From contig CM045750.1 in NCBI GenBank assembly GCA_024760905.1, positions 18,465,419-18,529,418 on the forward strand: DNA of 64,000 nt. Direction: 5' to 3'. A program made the translations under genes and the position numbers. Positions 43,898 to 53,600 of this stretch are shown piece after piece. Every line of letters starts with the position of its first letter. The first letter of the stretch is position 1. The stretch comes from Plotosus lineatus. Taxonomy: Eukaryota > Chordata > Actinopteri > Siluriformes > Plotosidae. A model generated the notes under the pieces. That model was given only the letters and a program-made list of their open reading frames with translations. It was not told the DNA's origin and searched no databases.

Positions 43898-44220
43898 CGT
43901 AGACCTCTTCAAATTTGACTTTTTTCATCAAACGTATGTAAACTGATATTTTTCCCATTCTCCAAGGTCTAAATTAACTAAATATACCAGTTACTTTGAT
44001 CTTGGACCTTGGCTATGCCTGCCCCAAGAGCCATGTAATTTTATTGTTGACGGTTTTCAAAAACGCTCAAAATTCGGGATATTATGTCTTTGTGCGTTCA
44101 TTGTAGCTTCCCAGAGGTTGATGCTATAGTATTAAAAGTGGTACCAAATGAAAGCCAATAATACTTTCTTGTATATAGTCGTAACCACATGAACACCTGT
44201 GTAATTTAGTTAATTTAGAA
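43898..44220. other. Gene 2-specific ~320 bp insertion in the 5' intron
   Basis: Gene 1 continues from GGCATGTCCCGT almost directly to TTTAAAAACACCCATATT (24560-24630), whereas gene 2 has about 320 extra bases here. The insert is AT-rich, shows no clear terminal repeats, and has no second copy in the window. Its nature is unknown. Confidence 0.55.
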
Positions 44221-44615
44221 AAGTAAATTTAGTAAAGTTTAAAAACACCCATATTATGGGCTAACTGGCTGTTCTACTTTGCCCCGGCTGTAAGAGTGAT
44301 TGGTGGTGTGAGTGTTGGCCTTGTGAGGGTCTGTCAAACTGTTCAGTGTGTACTCCACTTTTACCCAATGTTGGCTGGGATAGGCTTTAGCTTCCCTGCA
44401 ACCCCAGTAGGATTAAATGGATCAGTGAGTGATTGAGTAAACTGCCCCCACAAAAGTGTTTTTCAATACACACATTCAACACTAATTGATTAAGAGAAAT
44501 TTCTTTTGAATTTTATAATGTGGTGTTTTATGTTCTTCTTTTTATTTTATTGTTTAATGTAAAGATTTAAACAGAACAGTAAGCAATTTTCTTGTTTTCT
44601 AGATACTAGTTCATT

Positions 44616-44646
44616 ATGAAGGTATTTTTTTTTCTGCTCTTCATAG
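44616..44646 (+). CDS. Lectin gene 2 exon 1 coding part (signal peptide)
   Basis: Acceptor TTTTCTAG, exon from 44603, ATG at 44616, ten codons plus one base, donor GTGAGT. One codon shorter than gene 1 within the hydrophobic core. Confidence 0.85.
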
Positions 44647-47600
44647 GTGAGTGTGTTCACATCTGCCATTATTTATTCACAATATACATAATACGAATAT
44701 TTTTTAACCAATTTTTACTCTTTTTAATTTGTGTTCCTGGATTTTTTTATAGCACTAAAATATCCAGTAGTTTATTCACTTGTTTTATTTCAATGCTGTA
44801 TATACATATGATGTGATGTTTAGCAAATGTGAACTAGCATTGCAAAACTTGGGGTCGAACCCTTTAATAAAGCCATTTAAACAAATAACAACATCCACAT
44901 TTGGCTATGTGCTTATCAACATGCTTTGTGTTAAAGTTGACCTTCGTGTTGATTGGTGTGCCATGTGCGAAAGTTGAAATTCATGTTGATTGGCTCGATT
45001 TTACATGTGGAAAATATTTAAAGGAGCAGCACCTGGAGGGAAAATTAAAGGGTCTTTTTAAAATTATGCTGTTTTCTGTTTATTTTCAGCTTTCATGTAA
45101 GTAATTTAGTTGAGAACACAAAATGAATAACATAAATACCAGTAAAACTCTTTTATTGTTCTGTTATTATTCATGTTTTCCACCTGATGGTAATAAGGAC
45201 TTACCGTTCCACTCCGCTGGTAACATTTTAATAAGCACCCACCCTCTCCAATTTTTTAAGCGCCCTGGGCTTATCAGGTCGTATACGGTATTTGCATTAA
45301 AATGTGAAGGAATCTTTTTTTTTTCAGGTGTTGTCCCAGCTGCCCTTTCTGTTCTACGACCTGTAGCTCACGAGTACCATGTGATCAAGAAAAAGATGAC
45401 ATGGACAGCCGCACAGACTTACTGCAGGGAAACATATGAAGATTTGGCTACAGTAGAGAGTGAAAATGACTGGGTCAGACTAAAGGCAGAGGTTGAAAGG
45501 GAAGGTCTGTCAACTAACATCTGGGTTGGTCTGTATAATGCTATAAACAGTTGGCGCTGGTCCTATGACGATGTTCCACTGGAAAATACTTTTAAACTCT
45601 GGAACGTGTACAATAAACAGCCAGATAATGAAGGTGGGGATCAATCCTGTGGCCTAACAGGCTCAGGTGGACATTGGTGGGATGACCCGTGTACGAATCT
45701 TTATCCCTTTATATGTTACAATGGTAAGTAAACCGTTGTTGTTTATATTTTTTTGATTGCTTTTATTTTACAAACCAATAGTAGACTGTTTATGGATGAC
45801 ATAGTAACTACCACAGAAAATTTAGTGCAGACAAAGTATCTCTTGGATAATCTGGCAGACAAACTGGAGTGGGCAGGCTTGGCAGTGCGACCAGAGAAAT
45901 GTAGAAGTCTGGTGATAATCAAAGGCCAAGTGAGCAATAGAAAGCCAGTCATCAACGGAAACCCCATAACTTCTGTTTCGGAAAAACCTGTGAAGTACTT
46001 GGGGAAAGTATACAACAAGACATTGAATGACCAGGAACAAACAAAAGAAACCTTGGAAGAAGTGACGAGAAGCTTGAAGAAGCTGGAAAACTGCAGGGTT
46101 CCAGGAAAATTCAAAGCCTGGATGGTCCAATATATGCTTCTCCCAAGATTGATATGGCCACTCACCATCTACCAGATTCCAGAGACCAAAGTGAGTGAGA
46201 TGCAGGGAAAAATAACTGGTAAATTAAAAAAATGGCTTGGTCTCCCCCGGTCATTGTCGGCAGATTGCCTATACACAACATCAGGGAAGTTACAATTGCC
46301 TTTCACTGAGCTAACAGAAGAGGTGAAGGCTGCAAAGGCAAGATTCTTGACAACATTGGAGGAAGCAGAGGATCCATGTGTCCAAAGAGCAAGGGTGGCA
46401 GTGGATGGGGGAAGGAAAGCCACCACACAAGAAAACATAAGGGAGGCAAAAACTAGACTGAGGACAGAAGAGATAACTGGGATTCCCAATAGGGGGAGAG
46501 AGGGTTTGGGATTAAATCCCAAAAGATACTACAGCACCAGTTCCAAGAAAGAAAGGAGAACTATGGTGGTGGAGAAAGTGAGGGAGGCGGAAGAGGACAG
46601 GAGAAGGGAGAAAATGATGGGACTGATCAAGCAGGGGGCACATATGAGATGGGAGGTACCAGAGAGAAAGTTGAGTCACAGGGATGTGGTCAATATGCCA
46701 GAAAACAGATTCAAGTTTCTGGTAAAGGCAGTGTACGACCTGCTACCGACACCACAGAATAAAAAGACCTGGTTCGGCACAGAGGGAACGTGCGATTTAT
46801 GTGGAGAAAAGGGGACTCTCTCCCACATATTAAGTGGATGCAAGGTGGCGTTAGCACAAGGGAGATACCAGTGGCGCCATGATCAAGTCTTGAGAGAGAT
46901 AGCCCAGTGTGTCGAAGAAAGAAGAAGAAACAACAACGCATCCCCAAGGACAAGGGAGAGTGGAGGGATCACCTTTGTGAAGCAAGGAGAAAAACCCAAA
47001 GTAAAGATACAACAATCAGCAGGTAATTATTTGGATGGGGCAGCAGACTGGCACCTCTTAGTTGATCTGGATAAGAAACTCAAGGTCCCAGAGAAAGTGG
47101 CAGAGACAAACCTCAGACCGGATATGCTGCTGTTGTCAAATAGCACTAAGAGGATGGGGGTTATCGAGCTGACAGTGCCAAGTGAGGAGAGGGTGGAGAT
47201 CTCAGGGGAGCTGAAAAGAAACAAGTATATAACGCTGGAGACTGAGGGAAAAAGAAATGGCTGGGCGGTCCAGGTCTGGACAGTAGAGGTTGGAGCGCCG
47301 GGCTTCCCGGCTGCTTCCATGCCGGCCATCCTCAAGGCAATTGGAATAGGAGGAGGAGAGAGAAGTAGAGCGCTGAGGAGAATTGGAGAAGCAGCAGAAA
47401 AAGCAAGCAAAGCCATATGGACCTGGAGCTGCATGCCAGTATGGGGAAGGAGTGATTATCTGGTCTGGTGGCAATAGCTGCTGGCGGCGCCAGGCCGGGG
47501 GGTACCACCGGAAGCCGCCGAAACCCATACTTACTGAAGTAACCCGGCCTGGTCGGTGGCTGACGAGGACCAGAATCACTATCAGTCCATATCTGCCTTT

Positions 47601-50600
47601 GAAGAAACTGGGCCACCATGAGAGCATTCGGTTGGCCCAGGTAGGTTAGGTCAACTAACTTTATTATTCCTTGCATAGCTACACGCAGCAATATAAGACA
47701 GCTGGGAAAGACTAGCAAAACCGAGGTCGATAGGCCTCAAACAAGGGACCAGGCAAGAAGCTAAGGAGGGTCAGCAACCCACCGTGGAACCTTGAAAATT
47801 TTTTTTGCTACAACAACTAGAGAAGATATACCCCAGAACCCCAAGTAGAGAGGGGGCGAAAGAAGGGTTCAATTGGATGGATCTAGACGGATTAAAGACT
47901 TGGAGCGGAATAAGGATAATGATTCAATGGAACAGTGTGTTGTATGCAAGAAATTCTATAAGAAAGGCAGAGGACTGAAAATCCACCAGAAGAAGGCGGG
48001 ATGCTTTAAGAGGATTCCAGACCCACAACGCAAATTGGATAAGTCGGCGGCAGCAGTCATTCAGGAACAAAACCACAGCGACGACGGCAGCCGGGTGGAT
48101 CTGGGAACTCTGGTACAGAAGGCAACCAATGGAGTAAAGGCTGATAAAGAGACAGTGGAAGACCAAAGGTACCAGCAAGTCAGCGAAACAGGGAAGTTAG
48201 GAGGAGAAGAGTCAAAGAAGGAAGAGGAGGCTGAGATCCAGGTGGGAAAGGCATTGTACAAAGAGGCAAAGAGAAGGCCGCATGGAGAAAGGGAGGGTGG
48301 TGAAAAGGAAGAAAGAAAGAAGAAAGAACAACAATACATAAGGAACTGGGTAACAACTAGGTTACAGGAGAAAAGGATGGAAGCAAAAAGCAAAAACGAG
48401 CAACCAAGGGTACAGGATCACCTGAAAAGGGGGAGAGGATGATGAGGGATAAGATAAGGACACAAAAGAAAGAAAATGGACAGAGAGAGAGTGCAGACAT
48501 AAGGAATTGGCTAGAGACAAAACAAACACAGGTAACGGATGAGAACAAAGAGAAGAAGAAAGGGAGAGCGAATACAAGGAGAGAAGAAACAATGGACAGT
48601 ATTGTCAAAGCGGAACCAAGAACAATATTAGGAAAGGGCAATGAGCAGAGAGAAAGAACAAATATAATGGAGGGCCCATCCAAGGAGATCCTCGCAAAGC
48701 ATGGACTGCACCTAACTCGAGGCGACTTTAGATCGCTTATGGGGAAGAATTACCTCAATGATAAGATCATCGATGAGTATATGAGACTCCTTCAAATGAG
48801 CAATGAGAGGGGCCCAAAGCTCCCAGTGTATATGCCTGCACCACATTCCTCTATATACAACTGAACACCTTTGGTCTGGAGGAGGGGTGCAGGCGGACAG
48901 AGCAATGGATCAAAGAAGATCTTACTGAGAAAAACTGATTCTATTCCCCATCCATAACCAACACCACTGGAGCTTGATTGTGGCTGAGACAGCAAAAAAG
49001 ACCATACATTATTTTGACTCAATCAGTGGGTCCAGGAAAAGTTCAGCAGCCCCACGCATGATAAAACTGTATATGGAGAAATACCATAAGTCAAAAGGAG
49101 GGTCAGTTGTAGATTACAAGATCAAAAGAAGAGAGGATGCACCACTCCAAACGAATGGGGTGGACTGTGGGGTGTTTCTGTGCCAGTATGCAGAAAGAAT
49201 GACTAGGAGGAGTGGGATGGGCTTCACCCAGGGTGAATTGGCCCAAGCAAGAGAGAGGATGATAGATGAGTTAATGGAGGGGAAAATTACCTCAGACTGG
49301 AGCAGGTACCAATGCAGGCACCCAGAAGGAAAAGTTAGGAAGCAACACAGGAAGGTACAGAAAACAGAGCAGACAAAAGTAGAAAATAGTGCAAGAGAAG
49401 AAGGTGATGAAAGAAAGGAAAGAATAGATTGGCCCAAGGCAAATAGTCCAGAGTGGGAGAAATTGGATCAGGTCTTAATAGAAATACTGAAATTTCAAGG
49501 CTCATCCCCAGAAAGCAAGGCAATAGGCCATCCAATGCTAATCTACACGTTATGCCGGGAGAGATTTGGGGTGAAGAAAAAGAAACCAAAGGAGAAAGCC
49601 CAAACAAAAGGGCCATCAAAAAGACAACAGAAGTGTAAGAGACTAAGAGAGGAGATCAATAAAATGAAGGAAACCTACAGGAATTTAGAGGAGAGGGAAA
49701 GGGAAGCAGTGAAGCAATTGCAAGAGGACAAAATCAAGGAATTAAGACTTGCAAAAAGAGCAGAAACATTGAGGAAGGGAAGAAAGAAGTTTGTAAAAAA
49801 CTGCAATGCCTTCCTGAGTCAGCCATTTGAGTTTGCCAGAAACTTAATGGCTCCCAGATTAACGGGGAACCTACAAAGCAGCAAAGAAGAAGTGGAACAT
49901 CACCTGAGGAAGGCGCATGGTGACGAGAACAGGAAGGAGGAAAGGAATACCCCAGAGGGCCTTGCTAAGTATGAACAACCACAGGTAGAATTTGACAACA
50001 GCTTGCCAACTTGGAAAGAATTCAGCAACCAACTACGGAAGGCAAGGAACAAGTCGGCTCCAGGTCCAAATGGGATTCCATACCTTGTCTACAAGAGATG
50101 TCCAGGAGTGGCAAGGCTCCTGTGGGGATATTTAAAGGGGATGTGGAGAAAGAACAGTATCAGCACGACATGGAGGAAAGCAGAGGGAGTATTCATCCCC
50201 AAAGAAGAAGGAGCCACAGAAGTAGACAAGTTCAGAACAATTTCACTGTTAAACGTGGAAGGCAAGCTGTACTTTGCTATGAAAGCAGAAAGGCTGACCA
50301 AATACACCATAGTCAACAAGTGCATAGACACATCCATACAGAAAGGAGGAGTTCCAGATGTGTCAGGGTGCATGGAACACACAGCCATCCTGTCACAACT
50401 CATTAGAGAGGCGAAGGTTGGGAGAAAGGACTTGGTGGTAACATGGCTAGATATAGCCAATGCCTACGGTACGATTCCACACAGTCTGATCATGACAGCA
50501 CTACAGAGAGCACATGTTCCAGAAGAAGTGCACAAGCTGATAGAGTCGTACTACTCAGACGTGAAGATACGCTTCACAACAAAAGCATTCACCACAGAAT

Positions 50601-53600
50601 GGCAGCAGCTGGAGAAAGGCATTATAACTGGTTGCACACTGAGTGTGATTCTGTTTTCTTTGGCAATGACAATGCTGGTGGCATCAGCAAAGAAAGAAAC
50701 AAAAGGGCCAAAAACAGAATCAGGGCAGCAACAAACCAATAGTAGACTGTTTATGGATGACATAGTAACTACCACAGAAAATTTAGTGCAGACAAAGTAT
50801 CTCTTGGATAATCTGGCAGACAAACTGGAGTGGGCAGGCTTGGCAGTGCGACCAGAGAAATGTAGAAGTCTGGTGATAATCAAAGGCCAAGTGAGCAATA
50901 GAAAGCCAGTCATCAACGGAAACCCCATAACTTCTGTTTCGGAAAAACCTGTGAAGTACTTGGGGAAAGTATACAACAAGACATTGAATGACCAGGAACA
51001 AACAAAAGAAACCTTGGAAGAAGTGACGAGAAGCTTGAAGAAGCTGGAAAACTGCAGGGTTCCAGGAAAATTCAAAGCCTGGATGGTCCAATATATGCTT
51101 CTCCCAAGATTGATATGGCCACTCACCATCTACCAGATTCCAGAGACCAAAGTGAGTGAGATGCAGGGAAAAATAACTGGTAAATTAAAAAAATGGCTTG
51201 GTCTCCCCCGGTCATTGTCGGCAGATTGCCTATACACAACATCAGGGAAGTTACAATTGCCTTTCACTGAGCTAACAGAAGAGGTGAAGGCTGCAAAGGC
51301 AAGATTCTTGACAACATTGGAGGAAGCAGAGGATCCATGTGTCCAAAGAGCAAGGGTGGCAGTGGATGGGGGAAGGAAAGCCACCACACAAGAAAACATA
51401 AGGGAGGCAAAAACTAGACTGAGGACAGAAGAGATAACTGGGATTCCCAATAGGGGGAGAGAGGGTTTGGGATTAAATCCCAAAAGATACTACAGCACCA
51501 GTTCCAAGAAAGAAAGGAGAACTATGGTGGTGGAGAAAGTGAGGGAGGCGGAAGAGGATAGGAGAAGGGAGAAAATGATGGGACTGATCAAGCAGGGGGC
51601 ACATATGAGATGGGAGGTACCAGAGAGAAAGTTGAGTCACAGGGATGTGGTCAATATGCCAGAAAACAGATTCAAGTTTCTGGTAAAGGCAGTGTACAAC
51701 CTGCTACCGACACCACAGAATAAAAGACCTGGTTCGGCACAGAGGAACGTGCGATTTATGTGGAGAAAAGGGGACTCTCCCACATATTAAGTGGATGCAA
51801 GGTGGCGTTAGCAGAAGGGAGATACCAGTGGCGCCATGATCAAGTCTTGAGAGAGATAGCCCAGTGTGTCGAAGAAAGAAGAAGAAACAACAACGCATCC
51901 CCAAGGACAAGGGAGAGTGGAGGGATCACCTTTGTGAAGCAAGGAGAAAAACCCAAAGTAAAGATACAACAATCAGCAGGTAATTATTTGGATGGGGCAG
52001 CAGACTGGCACCTCTTAGTTGATCTGGATAAGAAACTCAAGGTCCCAGAGAAAGTGGCAGAGACAAACCTCAGACCGGATATGCTGCTGTTGTCAAATAG
52101 CACTAAGAGGATGGGGGTTATCGAGCTGACAGTGCCAAGTGAGGAGAGGGTGGAGATCTCAGGGGAGCTGAAAAGAAACAAGTATATAACGCTGGAGACT
52201 GAGGGAAAAAGAAATGGCTGGGCGGTCCAGGTCTGGACAGTAGAGGTTGGCTGCCGGGGCTTCCCGGCTGCTTCCATGGCGGCCTTCCTCAAGGCAATTG
52301 GAATAGGAGGAGGAGAGAGAAGTAGAGCCCTGTGGAGAATTGGAGAAGCAGCAGAAAAAGCAAGCAAAGCCATATGGACCTGGAGCTGCATGCCAGTATG
52401 GGGGAAGGAGTGATTATCTGGTCTGGTGGCAATAGCTGCTGGCGGCGCCAGGCCGGGGGGTACCACCGGAAGCCGCCGAAACCCATACTTACTGAAGTAA
52501 CCCGGCCTGGTCGGTGGCTGACGAGGACCAGAATCACTATCAGTCCATATCTGCCTTTGAAGAAACTGGGCCACCATGAGAGCATTCGGTTGGCCCAGGT
52601 AGGTTAGGTCAACTAACTTTATTATTCCTTACAGCTGGTGTAACCACAGCAAATTTTTATTTGTTTATTTCAAAGCTCTCACATTGCATACTGACAAGAT
52701 TTTATGTTTGGACGTTTGTTTTCTGTGCAGATATCTTCAAAGCTCATGTATGACTAGACTTTTATTTCTGGTCTTTTAAAAGTATAGAATAAGACCAACT
52801 CAACCACATCTGCCAAACCGCTTAATTCTATTAATGTCACAGGGACGCTGGAGCCCATTTCAGTTTTCCTGGGTGAAACCGTAGTACACCCTGAGCAGCT
52901 CTCTTCAGATTATCACGGATAACCACAACACCACTGTTATAATCTCACACTGCATTGATTTAGAATTTAGTGCGTTGTACAGATATGCACGTCACAGCTA
53001 CAGTAATTATACTCTTTATTATTTCACAGTGAATAATGATCATGCAAACAGATTTGTTGGTGTCAAAACTACAGTAACCTGGAATGAAGCTCAGGCCCAC
53101 TGTCGGAAGTTTCACACAGATTTGGCGACTGCAACCACTGAAACTGACAACCATGCGATGCAGCAAATAGCAGAGTCTCAGGGTTCATCTTGGATCGGCC
53201 TGTACAGGGACGCATGGATGTGGTCAGATGGAACAAACACATCAAACATCCAGTGGGGTTCTGGAGAACCTAATAATGCTAATACCAATGAAGATTGTGC
53301 TGTGGTGCATAATGGGGTTTTGGAGGACAGAAAATGCAGCCAGAACTACTTCTATTTCATTTGTCACATCAGTGAGTTTGTATTTATTTTTTAAATCAGA
53401 ATAAAATTTGTTGCATGCAATACACTGATAATTCCCCCCTCTCCCCTGAAAGACTGTATTCTGTTAGGCATCCAATGTATTATAATATTATCCATTCAAA
53501 ATATTGTCTTGTTTCTGATTGGTGGAAAGACAGTAAGTAATTTTCTGTATTATTCTCGAAGGTGGTTTATTGCATCATCGACATCAGATAAGTAGAAAAA

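Larger units (their letters stand above)
47673..52630 (+). mobile_element. NeSL/R2-like LINE, near-full-length copy (4.96 kb)
   Basis: It follows the truncated copy without spacer. The 5' UTR is about 47673-47872. Coding parts follow in several frames: N-terminal zinc finger, Ulp1-like protease, RT, CCHC and restriction-like endonuclease. The 3' UTR ends at TTATTATTCCTT (52630), and intron sequence shared with gene 1 resumes soon after (AAGCTCTCACATTGCA, 52673). Domain content fits the NeSL clade, whose members carry a Ulp1-type protease; the clade call rests on this combination. Frameshifts near 48440, 48860-48940 and 51720-51780 inactivate it. Confidence 0.87.

Noticed and set aside
52289..52585. 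Antisense frames at the LINE 3' end and over its RT (for example 50551-51129)
   Set aside because: They run opposite the endonuclease and RT frames and recur in both copies only through duplication.
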